A stretch of 64,000 nucleotides of DNA. It comes from Pseudomaricurvus sp965656525. GTDB taxonomy: Bacteria > Pseudomonadota > Gammaproteobacteria > Pseudomonadales > Cellvibrionaceae. Position numbers and translations under genes: made by a program. Shown one piece after another: positions 26,765 to 35,871 of the stretch (position 1 is its first letter; every line of letters starts with the position of its first letter). The notes under the pieces were generated by a model, which ran no database searches, was not told where the DNA came from, and worked only from the letters and a program-made list of their open reading frames with translations. Where the stretch lies: NCBI GenBank assembly GCA_965656525.1, contig CBFHKY010000002.1, positions 62,001 through 126,000 of the forward strand, given 5' to 3'.

Positions 26765-28039
26765 TCAGTTACTGCTACGCCAAAAGCCCCGTACATCAAC
26801 CAACAGGCCTGAAGGAATAGGCATTCCCGAGAAGGCTCGATGATCCACCAACAGTAAGTGTACGTCACCGTCAGCATCACCGGAATCCACCAAGGTTGCA
26901 TTGCCCTGTAGTGACGCAGGCAACTCTTTAACGTACGGCTCAACTACTTTGATGATTCCAGGGTGCAGCGTTGACAACTGATTAACAATCGCCAGAGCCG
27001 GACTTTCTCGCAAGTCATCAATATCTGGCTTAAAAGCCAACCCATAACACACAACTGTTATATCAGAAGCTGTTTTTCCTTGGGCCTGACTCTCAACCCG
27101 ACTCACAGCACTAATGACTTGCTCAATTACCCAATGAGGCTTATCGTCATTTACGGTTCGCGCTACTTTAATCAACCTCGCCTGTTCTGGAGCCTGACTT
27201 ATAATGAACCAAGGATCAACAGCAATACAATGCCCGCCCACGCCAGGACCAGGCTGCAGGATATTAACTCTAGGATGACGATTCGCCAATGCAATCAACT
27301 CCCACACATCAATATCTAATGTCTCGCTAATCATCGACAGCTCATTAGCAAAAGCAATATTAACATCTCGAAAACTGTTCTCAACTAACTTGGCCATTTC
27401 AGCTGTTTTGGCATTAGTAACAACACACTCACCTTCAACAAAAATTTGGTAGAGAGCCACCGCAGCCGCTGAGCACTTAGGGGTCATCCCCCCTATCACA
27501 CGATCATTTTCTACGAGTTCACGCATAACATGCCCAGGCAGGACTCGCTCAGGACAGTGAGCAATACGAATATCGGATGTTTCTCCCTTCTGGTGAGGGA
27601 AGGTTAGGTCGGGTCTTTCAACTGCGAGCCACTCAGCTAGCTTCTCTGTCGTACCGACTGGAGAAGTGGATTCCAGTACAACAAGATTTCCAGCTTTCAA
27701 TACTGGAGCAATCGATTTGGCTGCCGCTTCGATATAAGAAAGATCTGGCTGGTGATCATCCCCATTATTTCCAGACTTAAACGGCGTGGGCACAGCGATT
27801 AAAAACGCATCTGCACCCTCAGGGATGAGAGACGCACGTAAAAGGCCCTTTGCCACAGCTGCACTCACAACACCTTCTAGCTCAGGCTCGACAATGTGGA
27901 TATTGCCAGAGTTAATGGTATTAACAACATTTTCAGAGACATCTACACCTACCACCTCGACTTTACGAGAAGCAAAAACGGCTGCAGTCGGAAGACCAAT
28001 GTAACCCAAGCCAATAGTGGATATTTTTTTAAACTTCAT
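26765..28039 (-). CDS. wecC: UDP-N-acetyl-D-mannosamine dehydrogenase
   Basis: From the ATG at 28039 (AAAGG about 8 bases upstream) the protein has 424 residues, beginning MKFKKISTIGLGYIGLPTAA. The catalytic cysteine lies in GPGVGGHCIAVDPWF, and YGLAFKPDIDDLRESPA marks the C-terminal domain. It oxidises UDP-ManNAc to UDP-ManNAcA. The longer frame reaching 28150 would overlap wecB and is not used. It follows wecB by 28 bases, giving the standard pair that turns UDP-GlcNAc into UDP-ManNAcA for O-antigen, common antigen or capsule. Confidence 0.93.
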   Translation of the reverse strand: MKFKKISTIGLGYIGLPTAAVFASRKVEVVGVDVSENVVNTINSGNIHIVEPELEGVVSAAVAKGLLRASLIPEGADAFLIAVPTPFKSGNNGDDHQPDLSYIEAAAKSIAPVLKAGNLVVLESTSPVGTTEKLAEWLAVERPDLTFPHQKGETSDIRIAHCPERVLPGHVMRELVENDRVIGGMTPKCSAAAVALYQIFVEGECVVTNAKTAEMAKLVENSFRDVNIAFANELSMISETLDIDVWELIALANRHPRVNILQPGPGVGGHCIAVDPWFIISQAPEQARLIKVARTVNDDKPHWVIEQVISAVSRVESQAQGKTASDITVVCYGLAFKPDIDDLRESPALAIVNQLSTLHPGIIKVVEPYVKELPASLQGNATLVDSGDADGDVHLLLVDHRAFSGMPIPSGLLVDVRGFWRSSN

Positions 28040-28067
28040 TATTAAACCTTTAATCAAAAACTCTTTC

Positions 28068-29207
28068 TTAAGCTTGGTGCTTATGCCATTCCAATAATGT
28101 TGAAGCAATCCTACGGCATGCTTTCCCGTCCCCGTAAGGGTTATGAGCACCGCTCATGGACAGATAAGCTGCCTTAGAACCCAATAACTCCATCACCGAG
28201 CTCACAATCAGATGAACATCAGTTCCGACGAGTTTAACCGTACCTGCCTCAACAGCTTCTGGGCGCTCAGTAGTATCTCTCATGACCAATACAGGCTTAC
28301 CAAGAGATGGAGCTTCCTCCTGAATACCTCCTGAGTCAGTCAAGATGATCGTGGATAAGTTCATTAAGAATACAAACGGAAGGTAATCCAGCGGCTCAAT
28401 TAAATAAACATTTTTGTACCCTGCAAGATGTTTATTAACAGGCTTTCGAACCTCAGGGTTCATATGTACAGGGTAAATAATAGACATCTGAGGGTATTCG
28501 TCAGCCAGTGCTTGCAGGGCCTGACAAATCCTATCAAAACCACCACCAAAGCTCTCTCTTCTGTGGCCTGTGACCAAAAGAACAGGGTTATTCCAGTCAA
28601 TGTCTGGCAACTGTTTTACAACAGACTGTTTCAGCTGATGGTCTGTCTCAAGCTTATCCCGCACCCAAAACAACGCATCGATTACCGTATTACCAGTAAC
28701 AATGACTTTACTTTGAGCTTTACCCTCTAACAATAGGTTTGATTGAGAAGAGGCAGTGGGTGCAAAATGCAACTCAGCCAACACTCCAGTTAAACGTCGA
28801 TTGGCCTCCTCTGGCCAAGGGGATAAAAGATTACCTGTTCTTAAACCGGCTTCTACATGAGCCACCGGTACTTTCATGTAAAAAGCGGCTAAAGAGGCTG
28901 CAAATGTTGTAGCCGTATCGCCATGAACCAACACAATATCTGGCTCTGTTTCCTGCAAAACAGGTTTAATTTCCAGTAGAATTTTAGCCGTTATTGTTTC
29001 AAGTGTTTGCCCCGGTGACATAATATTTAAATCATAGTCAGGCTCAATATCAAACAGCTCTAACACTTGATCTAACATCTCACGATGCTGAGCTGTGACA
29101 CAAACTATCGAGCTGATGCCTAATGTGGCTTCCAGCTCTTTTACTAGAGGCGCCATTTTGATCGCTTCAGGTCTGGTTCCGAAAACCGTTAATACTTTCA
29201 TAGTCAT
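28068..29207 (-). CDS. wecB: UDP-N-acetylglucosamine 2-epimerase (non-hydrolysing)
   Basis: This 379-residue protein opens with KVLTVFGTRPEAIKMAPLVK, the hallmark of WecB/MnaA. VLVHGDTATTFAASLAAF, HVEAGLRTGNLLSPWPEE, TGHRRESFGGGF and LTDSGGIQEEAPSLGKPVL follow, covering the UDP-binding and catalytic residues. It interconverts UDP-GlcNAc and UDP-ManNAc. ATG at 29201 is an equally possible start; neither has a clear ribosome site. wecC is directly downstream. Confidence 0.94.
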   Translation of the reverse strand: MTMKVLTVFGTRPEAIKMAPLVKELEATLGISSIVCVTAQHREMLDQVLELFDIEPDYDLNIMSPGQTLETITAKILLEIKPVLQETEPDIVLVHGDTATTFAASLAAFYMKVPVAHVEAGLRTGNLLSPWPEEANRRLTGVLAELHFAPTASSQSNLLLEGKAQSKVIVTGNTVIDALFWVRDKLETDHQLKQSVVKQLPDIDWNNPVLLVTGHRRESFGGGFDRICQALQALADEYPQMSIIYPVHMNPEVRKPVNKHLAGYKNVYLIEPLDYLPFVFLMNLSTIILTDSGGIQEEAPSLGKPVLVMRDTTERPEAVEAGTVKLVGTDVHLIVSSVMELLGSKAAYLSMSGAHNPYGDGKACRRIASTLLEWHKHQA

Positions 29208-29510
29208 TACTTAATACTTCAGACAACCCATTAGTCTTCCACCATGACCACTTCGCCAATCAGGTGTATAGCAATGAGTCATAGGGTCATGGAAAGTTCA
29301 AATTAATCTGATGCAACTCTTTGCTTATGAGATGTACCTTAGATAACGTACGTCTTAGCTATTTTCTAGCATTCTTATCCAGGGTCAGGTAATTTGGATC
29401 TGGCAAAACTAGAGCAAAAGCTAAAATTTTTCTGGCCACCAATATTCACAGTAGCCGCCTTGTGAGATGGCAAAACGAAATACTAAAAAGCTGGCGTGCA
29501 CAACGGGTTA
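29208..29510. other. Gene-free stretch upstream of wecB
   Basis: This 303-base gap between wzx and wecB holds no plausible gene. One perfect 8-bp inverted repeat, CCATGACC (29242-29249) and GGTCATGG (29285-29292), lies about 40-90 bases before the wecB start and might be an operator. A GGCGGCTAC on the minus strand resembles but does not match the ops/JUMPStart element. Confidence 0.4.
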
Positions 29511-30785
29511 TTATGCCTGTTCCCTTAAAGGTTTTATAGTATGAGCCCTCAATGCTCTTAATATCAGGGCGAACAACAGCACATACATTACAGACATCAA
29601 AACACTAAACAAAAAGAGAGCCTCCAGAGGTGACCATCCCAATGCTGTAGAGCCCATAAATACGGGAATAATCATCAGTAAACGACACACATCCCATACC
29701 AACAAATATTGCTGTTTATCCAAAAGGTTCAGTGTATTGGCCAAAGGAGAGACCACTAGCTGAGCAATAAAGAAAGGGATCAACACCAAGATATAATCTC
29801 CTGCCCCCTGCCAACTATCACCCAAGAAAGAAGACATAATCCAAGGGCCTAACGCGCCCAATGAAATGAGCACCGGAGCCCCCACTAGCAGCAAATAACC
29901 TGCCACTTTTAAAAATAACGACACTGAATCAACCTGAGAGCGCTCGATTCTACGCCCCAACTCTGCTGCATATACCTGCGCAATTGACTGACCAATCAAG
30001 GCCATAGGTGCCCCTATAATTCGCTGTGTCATGAAATAAAAACCAGCCACAACAGGCGAATAATACATTGCCAATAGCGGCGCTGGCGCTTGCATAACAG
30101 TCACATTCAACAAAGCAGTTGGTGCTGCTATCCAAGGAAAACGCTTATACCGAACCAACAACTGCATTATTGCAACTTGATTAAAAGATCCATTAGTAGC
30201 AGCTTTCCGAAAAGAGAATAACAAGCCCCAGAAGCCACTAAACCTTCCTATCATGTCACCAGCGACTAACCCCCCCCCACCTAAGCCAGAAACACCTAAC
30301 AACAATTGGCTACCGACTTGGCTTCCCGCTCGACTCAAGCGAGACCATGCCACTTGGCGAACTAAATGCATTCGAACGGCCCAGTTAGACAAAAGATTGT
30401 ATAAGCCTAACCCCAGGCCGGCCAGCGGAACCATAATAATGTACCACTGAGGCAGTGGTTGAGCACCGGTCAGACACACCAATAAAACAGCAACCAGAAC
30501 AAGGCATACAGCTAAAATTCCAGCAATAAACATTGCACCACAAGTCAATAAATGGACATCGGTATCATCAGAAGGAAGATAAACAGCCTGTTCGTAACGC
30601 AGACAAATAACAGCACCCACTATGGCTGAGAAGCTAATGAACAAACTCAGCTGACCAAAATCTTCAGGCGTATACAAGCGGGACAAGAATGGCATCGAAA
30701 TCAACACAAGTGCATTCGCCAACATTGTACCGCCTGCCAACATGGAAACCTTTTTCCACAAAAGCGTTAAAGATTGGCCCCCCAC
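29511..30785 (-). CDS. wzx: Wzx-like oligosaccharide flippase
   Basis: This 424-residue protein has about twelve membrane helices. The opening GTMLANALVLISMPFLSRLYTPEDFG is typical of polysaccharide-type flippases of the MOP superfamily, which move lipid-linked O-units across the inner membrane. The start is probably the GTG at 30785 (AGGAG about 11 bases upstream); ATG at 30743 is an alternative. The coding strand contains a run of nine G (30270-30278) in LGGGG, a possible slippage site. It lies 2 bases after the unknown envelope gene, in one operon. Confidence 0.9.
   Translation of the reverse strand: MGGQSLTLLWKKVSMLAGGTMLANALVLISMPFLSRLYTPEDFGQLSLFISFSAIVGAVICLRYEQAVYLPSDDTDVHLLTCGAMFIAGILAVCLVLVAVLLVCLTGAQPLPQWYIIMVPLAGLGLGLYNLLSNWAVRMHLVRQVAWSRLSRAGSQVGSQLLLGVSGLGGGGLVAGDMIGRFSGFWGLLFSFRKAATNGSFNQVAIMQLLVRYKRFPWIAAPTALLNVTVMQAPAPLLAMYYSPVVAGFYFMTQRIIGAPMALIGQSIAQVYAAELGRRIERSQVDSVSLFLKVAGYLLLVGAPVLISLGALGPWIMSSFLGDSWQGAGDYILVLIPFFIAQLVVSPLANTLNLLDKQQYLLVWDVCRLLMIIPVFMGSTALGWSPLEALFLFSVLMSVMYVLLFALILRALRAHTIKPLREQA
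30270..30278 (-). repeat. Homopolymer G9 tract inside wzx
   Basis: Nine consecutive C on the plus strand (G on the coding strand) encode glycines in the flippase. Gain or loss of one base would frameshift the protein. Confidence 0.8.
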
Positions 30786-30787
30786 CG

Positions 30788-32101
30788 TTAAAAGTCTCCT
30801 CGGGCAGAAGAAAGCAAGCCTATATTGACCAATAATTCGGCAAATCCATTTGTATAAAAGCGCTCACTTTCAATCAAGCTGTGACGCCGGCGAGAAGTAT
30901 CTGGCCCCAAGTAAAAGCTAACGGCAGCATCAGACAATGGAAAGTGATTACTTAGCCACTGATAACCTTCGGTCGCTTCTGGCACAGCCAGAGCGTACCA
31001 TCCAACAAACAAAGCATAAGATAACTGATAAGGACCATACCCCTGTGAACCTTTTAAGGTAGAGTAACCATAACGATAAACACCATTATGGCCATCCAGA
31101 TAATTAGTTAGGCTAGGCCAAGGATAAGCACTTCCCGGTGAACGATAAGCAAAATCCAACCATTGCGTGCGAAAGCCCTGCAAGGCCTTTTGATAATAAC
31201 TATGGCGCTCTGAGGAAACAGCACCTTCCATCATACTCATCAGCCAAAGTCCCATTCGATGAGAGTGACTGCTGTCCATTGCAAGTCCAGTCACGACCTT
31301 CGGCTTCAAATCAACTTCCAATCGTTCATGGCCAGCATAACGATAATCCTTATGATCAGCCCAAACCCCCGGCTGCATCAGCCAATGACCTTCTTTCGAG
31401 AAACTTCCCTGCTGCATCACCGCCCACCCTACCTGGCCAATGTCAATCACCAAGTCGCTCATTTGCCTTTTTTGAAGAACAGATAACGCCCTCAAGTCTG
31501 CGGCTATAGCCAGAATAAAGTACTCTTCATCTACCACTGCAGCAAAATATCGATATTGGTTTTTCGTTGGGTGCAGCTTCCATAATAAACGCTTACGTGC
31601 GCTGGAGAAATTACTAGAATAAGCCCAATGAGGAGCCGCTCGGTGCAACCATAAGGCCTCAAGCAAGGATTCAAGAGTTTTTCTGAGCTCCGTCTTACTA
31701 TCACTCCAATCGCTTGATTTTTGAGACAACAACAAATACTGGCTAACTAGATATAGAAACTGGGCCTCCCGTAACGGATTACTGTCCAACGGCTGTGTAA
31801 TATGATTAGCAAAACGCTGGAAGAAACGGTCAAAATCTTCTTTTTTAGATGACTGATCGCCTGGGCAAGTCAAGTAGGCACAGTGCAGAGGCGGCATTAA
31901 AAGATGAGCCGCATCGTAATTAAACTCGCTTGTCCACAAAGGAGCCTTTAAATACTCTACTACTGTTTCACCCCATAAACGATCAACAATACTCTGAGGC
32001 TTAGTCGCCATTGACGTCATTAAAAACTGCCACACTAGGCCACTTAAAACAGCGAGAGTTAAAGCGAACAACAGTTTTAGCGATATACCCATGGGTTTCA
32101 T
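30788..32101 (-). CDS. Unknown membrane-anchored envelope protein in the glycan locus
   Basis: This 437-residue protein has one N-terminal membrane anchor (LKLLFALTLAVLSGLVWQFL) and a large, probably periplasmic domain rich in aromatic residues and helices. I do not recognise the family. Repeated alpha-helical stretches with Trp, His and Tyr (HRAAPHWAYSSN, HWLMQPGVWADHKDYRYAGH, SAYPWPSLTNYLDGHNGVYR) recall alpha/alpha-toroid carbohydrate-active domains, but no catalytic motif can be assigned. It is sandwiched between the Wzy-like polymerase and Wzx genes with gaps of only 2-5 bases, so a role in O-chain processing, modification or export is plausible inference. Confidence 0.6.
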   Translation of the reverse strand: MKPMGISLKLLFALTLAVLSGLVWQFLMTSMATKPQSIVDRLWGETVVEYLKAPLWTSEFNYDAAHLLMPPLHCAYLTCPGDQSSKKEDFDRFFQRFANHITQPLDSNPLREAQFLYLVSQYLLLSQKSSDWSDSKTELRKTLESLLEALWLHRAAPHWAYSSNFSSARKRLLWKLHPTKNQYRYFAAVVDEEYFILAIAADLRALSVLQKRQMSDLVIDIGQVGWAVMQQGSFSKEGHWLMQPGVWADHKDYRYAGHERLEVDLKPKVVTGLAMDSSHSHRMGLWLMSMMEGAVSSERHSYYQKALQGFRTQWLDFAYRSPGSAYPWPSLTNYLDGHNGVYRYGYSTLKGSQGYGPYQLSYALFVGWYALAVPEATEGYQWLSNHFPLSDAAVSFYLGPDTSRRRHSLIESERFYTNGFAELLVNIGLLSSARGDF

Positions 32102-32106
32102 ATTGA

Positions 32107-33480
32107 TTATTTACGACGACCTATCTGATCATCCCTTGGAGGTAATAACACAGCAAGAATTAATGCTAGCAACAACCCATGGCTGAAAAGTGTGGTATTG
32201 AGAGAGGACTCATGGAGTGTCCAGAAAGGAACAATAATCAAGCCAAAAATTAATATAGAACTACGGCTACGCCACAGCGCATTAAAGATCAACAACAAAA
32301 GAGACACTAACACACTCACCACAAACACTGCAGCAAAGCCAATGTTGGCATATGCATCCGCCCAGAAGTGCACATTTGATGAAGTCTCTTCTCGGCCAAA
32401 ATAATGGCTGCCAATTTCAAATGCTGGTGCTTTTTCATACCCTCCATCAGTTAAACCTACCAAAAAATTATGTGAATAGAGTGCAGCTCCATTACTGTTA
32501 AAGTATTCAAAATAAAAACCGGACAAGATACCCGGGACCATTAAAGCTCTTCTTACAACCACATTCACTAACAGTTCATTATCCATAACATAAAACAGCA
32601 AGGCGGAAAGAATAACCCCTGATGAAAGAATTATGATAAACCAAGTGCCACTCTGAGATCTCCGCAATAACCAAAATACACCAAGCACGAGAAACAAACT
32701 CAAGATAAAACTTTTATGTCCTGATACAGAGAACATCAGAAGCTGCAAAAACACTGCACCCAAAACCCAAAAAACTTTTTTTTCCTCTATACCTTTTGCC
32801 AGCAACAGCGGGATCATGACCTTTGCCAACCAAAGCAAAAAATACGGACTCAAGAAAAAACTATCTTGTGTTTGCTCTCGAAAAGAGAAACGTAAGCTGT
32901 ATATGTCTGCGTACGCTGTAAGTGACAGCAATCGCGTAAGTCCAGCTCTATAATCCAAAAGAAGAACACTCAAAAAAAGGATCAACAAAATTGAGTAAAG
33001 TAACCAGAACGTCCCTTTACTCAAAGCTAGTTTCGAGGTCACCGTCATTGGGACACGAGGCATCCACTGCATCATCAATATGGTGGACACAATCATCATC
33101 ACCATCGATAAGTATAAAGATACCGATAAAGATTTAGCACTAACCAGTGGTAGCACCAACATAGGCACAACGACTATGGAGTAGAACAACCAGACAAACA
33201 GATCGGAAGGTAGGTGAATAGATGAGGGCAACAACATCGCTATCAACATAGATAGGAAGATTGCCAACAGCAACATGAGAGGCTCTGGGGATATATACAC
33301 GAACCCCATGTAATCAAAAGCTGGAGCTACTGCGTCCCTATACAAGATAAAAAGCAAAATGGGCAGCATCGAGCCACATATCGCTCTAACACACAAGCCA
33401 AAAAGAAGCGCCTTTTTACGTATAATTTCCTTAATATCTATCGAATTAGAGGCATGACCAGGACTAACGGAATCTATCAT
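32107..33480 (-). CDS. wzy: Wzy-like O-antigen polymerase
   Basis: This very hydrophobic protein of 457 residues has about twelve membrane segments and no soluble domain. One larger hydrophilic loop (near residues 320-380, containing FEIGSHYFGREETSSN) is as expected for Wzy polymerases, which join O-units in the periplasm. Wzy proteins diverge strongly, so the call rests on topology, size and position between wzz/glycosyltransferase and wzx. It overlaps the upstream glycosyltransferase stop by one base (TAATG). Confidence 0.72.
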   Translation of the reverse strand: MIDSVSPGHASNSIDIKEIIRKKALLFGLCVRAICGSMLPILLFILYRDAVAPAFDYMGFVYISPEPLMLLLAIFLSMLIAMLLPSSIHLPSDLFVWLFYSIVVVPMLVLPLVSAKSLSVSLYLSMVMMIVSTILMMQWMPRVPMTVTSKLALSKGTFWLLYSILLILFLSVLLLDYRAGLTRLLSLTAYADIYSLRFSFREQTQDSFFLSPYFLLWLAKVMIPLLLAKGIEEKKVFWVLGAVFLQLLMFSVSGHKSFILSLFLVLGVFWLLRRSQSGTWFIIILSSGVILSALLFYVMDNELLVNVVVRRALMVPGILSGFYFEYFNSNGAALYSHNFLVGLTDGGYEKAPAFEIGSHYFGREETSSNVHFWADAYANIGFAAVFVVSVLVSLLLLIFNALWRSRSSILIFGLIIVPFWTLHESSLNTTLFSHGLLLALILAVLLPPRDDQIGRRK

Positions 33481-34649
33481 TAATCAAATACTTTCAATAA
33501 TGTCGGCACCTGAGCCTGCCAAGTATAAGAAGTAGAAGCCTGCCTAGCTTTTCTCGCGAATGCATCTGCTTTCAATAAACCTTCTCGAATACCCGCTACA
33601 ATCATTTCTGGATCAGACCCATCGCCTGACAAAACGACTCCAGCTCCGGTCTCTCTCACAATCTCGGCCATAGGTGGATTATCACCTACAACAACAGGGG
33701 TTCCTCGGCATAAAGCTTGATAAAGGCGATTAGGCTCACAATATTTTTGGTTTGGTATATGATCACTATATAAGATCAAACTGCATAAAGCATGATCAGA
33801 AAATCTCGTCAACTCCATCTGGGGAATCATTCCTACAAGATACACTCGCTCAGCAAAACGCACAGGACTGCTGCCTTGCCACTTTTCCACAAGTTGTTGA
33901 TCACATCGACCTACAACTACTAACTTCAGGTCATTCGGCCAACCATGAGTTAAGACAGCTTTCAATACGGGCTCAAAGTGCCTTACAGCTAACCCTCCTC
34001 CCTGCAACAGCACATAAGACTCCCCATTCAACCAGTCATGAACTGGGTCGGGTAGCTCTTGAACTGCCTGATCAGCATAGTGGCCATCAGAGAAATTTCT
34101 AATAACCATAACATCCTGCCTCTGGCTTAAAGCCCCACACCGCTTCAGGTATGTAACTCGAGCTGCGTTAGCGTTGATCAAGGTATCAGGTAAGCCACAC
34201 AGGAAAGAGAATAAATATTTTGAAATACTGAAGCGCAATATACCTTGAGGGGGCAACTCATGCTGATCCCAGACCAACCGACCGGATCTACTTAAATATC
34301 GCCATATCACCAGAACAGGTATTGCTGTAATCATAACAGGATCATGTACCCAGACTACTTTGCGCTTCTTTAAGTGGCCCCGCCACACAACCCTAAAAAG
34401 AAACTCTAAAATATGTAGACAAATAAAACTATGAGACGAGAACCAGCGACGAGACAACAAAGACATAGCGTCGAAGGACACGCCACCCCAAGTTGTGCCC
34501 TGCCTTGACTCGTTGTCATCCTGTAAACAAACAACTTCAACCGTCCTTCCTGCCGCTATTACAGATTCTATTTCCTTGCGTAATCTATCATCATAATCCA
34601 GTGCGCTGGTTTTAATTAGCATCAGCACATCAGCACGAGAAGAAGTCAT
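33480..34649 (-). CDS. Family 4-like glycosyltransferase
   Basis: From the ATG at 34649, one base after the wzz stop, the protein has 389 residues. It has a GT-B two-domain pattern: WVHDPVMITAIPVLVIWRYL and WDQHELPPQGILRFS in the N-terminal half; QGGGLAVRHFEPVLKAVL, VVVGRCDQQLVEKW and EPNRLYQALCRGTPVVVGDN in the donor-binding half. It would add one sugar to the lipid-linked unit at the cytoplasmic face. Specificity cannot be read. A longer frame to 34718 would run inside wzz and is not preferred. Confidence 0.82.
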   Translation of the reverse strand: MTSSRADVLMLIKTSALDYDDRLRKEIESVIAAGRTVEVVCLQDDNESRQGTTWGGVSFDAMSLLSRRWFSSHSFICLHILEFLFRVVWRGHLKKRKVVWVHDPVMITAIPVLVIWRYLSRSGRLVWDQHELPPQGILRFSISKYLFSFLCGLPDTLINANAARVTYLKRCGALSQRQDVMVIRNFSDGHYADQAVQELPDPVHDWLNGESYVLLQGGGLAVRHFEPVLKAVLTHGWPNDLKLVVVGRCDQQLVEKWQGSSPVRFAERVYLVGMIPQMELTRFSDHALCSLILYSDHIPNQKYCEPNRLYQALCRGTPVVVGDNPPMAEIVRETGAGVVLSGDGSDPEMIVAGIREGLLKADAFARKARQASTSYTWQAQVPTLLKVFD

Positions 34650-34650
34650 A

Positions 34651-35703
34651 TCAATCACGAGCAGCGATACCTTCTGTATCAGATAAGGCTTCGCGCATAA
34701 TAGCGACAACCATGCCAACTACGCCGCCTAAAAACCCCCCCCCAATAACAAACAAAATAAAACGCTTGAAGGTGGAAAAAGACTCAATAACAGGCAACCT
34801 TTCAAAATTAAAGGCAGCTGGAGTTTCGCCGGCTAAGGTTAGTGACTCGAAAGTAATCCTCTTCAGCATGCTAATGTAACCTGACAGTTCAGGCCACTCT
34901 TTCAAGGTGTAACCTTTACCAGCAGAGTTTTCCAGTTGCTGAATTTCTAGCTCCAACTGCCCCGCTCGAGCTTTTAACTGAGCAGTTGAAAGCAAATAGA
35001 GAGGAACTTCTTCGGAGTAAAGGTTCACTCCATCAAACTGTAAAGAGCCCATCTCAAGCTCGGCGCCAACTTTTTGTAACACCCTTATTTGGCTTAACTC
35101 ATCTACTGCCAGTGCATGCTCAGCCTGCATAGAAAATTGCTCTTGCTGAAGCAACTGCTCCAGTTCACTCTCGGCCGCCAACAGACGCGACTTCCTGATG
35201 CGCTCGAAATCATCGTGCAGATCCAAAAGAATGTTTTTTTCAGCAGAACTAAGCCAACTAGTAAGGTCATTCAAAGCTTGTTTCTCAGATGAGCTCTTTG
35301 ATTCAAGAGTAATAAATCCTATCTCTCTCTCTCTCTCTCCGGCCTCAAACTTAATACTTAACTGCGAAAAAGCATCAGAATTGGACTCTAGCTGTGACTC
35401 AAGCTTGGCCAGCTGTATATAGGTCTGTGTAAATAATGTTAACTCATCCAATCGGTATTCGTCTCTTTTACGCAGCGGAGACCCAGGAATTGGGCGCGGC
35501 AACAAGGCCTCAGCTTCAGCTGCAACTAAAGGAACCAACTTTGCTGATGCTATTCTTGACTCAGGTAAAATGTATGACAACACTCCCCCGAAAATAGCCG
35601 GCACTAGTGCTATTATTAGAAGCAATCTTTTCTGGCGCCAAAACAGCCTAACCAAATCAAAGAGCGTTTCGCCGGAAGACACCGAGGAATAAGGCGATGA
35701 CAT
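34651..35703 (-). CDS. wzz: Wzz-like polysaccharide chain-length regulator
   Basis: This 350-residue protein has the typical Wzz topology: an N-terminal membrane helix (RLLLIIALVPAIFGGVLSYI, near 30), a long periplasmic coiled-coil region (about 60-300) and a C-terminal helix (FILFVIGGGFLGGVVGMVVA). It sets O-chain length with Wzy. As in Pseudomonas it lies just after ihfB. The coding sequence contains two simple repeats able to slip, (GA)9 at 35322-35339 and G9 at 34735-34743, unusual for a structural gene. The 168 bases before it show no clear promoter. Confidence 0.88.
   Translation of the reverse strand: MSSPYSSVSSGETLFDLVRLFWRQKRLLLIIALVPAIFGGVLSYILPESRIASAKLVPLVAAEAEALLPRPIPGSPLRKRDEYRLDELTLFTQTYIQLAKLESQLESNSDAFSQLSIKFEAGEREREIGFITLESKSSSEKQALNDLTSWLSSAEKNILLDLHDDFERIRKSRLLAAESELEQLLQQEQFSMQAEHALAVDELSQIRVLQKVGAELEMGSLQFDGVNLYSEEVPLYLLSTAQLKARAGQLELEIQQLENSAGKGYTLKEWPELSGYISMLKRITFESLTLAGETPAAFNFERLPVIESFSTFKRFILFVIGGGFLGGVVGMVVAIMREALSDTEGIAARD
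34735..34743 (-). repeat. Homopolymer G9 tract inside wzz
   Basis: Nine C on the plus strand (nine G on the coding strand) encode the Gly-Gly-Gly of the last membrane helix; a one-base slip would alter the C-terminus. Confidence 0.8.
35322..35339 (-). repeat. Dinucleotide (GA)9 microsatellite inside wzz
   Basis: Nine TC units on the plus strand read as GA repeats on the coding strand and encode an EREREI stretch in the periplasmic domain. Loss or gain of one unit shifts the frame. Confidence 0.85.
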
Positions 35704-35871
35704 AGATTTTTGTCCTAATTTGTGGACGAGAAATAGTACAGACCAGGGAATAAAAAATCCAGCTTCGACGCATATTCAAAGGCGCGCACAGCGAACCCAA
35801 ACAGCAATGAAACAAGACAAGCTAACGCCCAAATACAAGACAAGAGGTGAGCTTATATTTTACATATAAAA

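Noticed and set aside
29440..29470. GGCGGCTAC resembling the ops/JUMPStart element before an O-antigen gene
   Set aside because: It does not match GGCGGTAGC, and no surrounding JUMPStart sequence is present.
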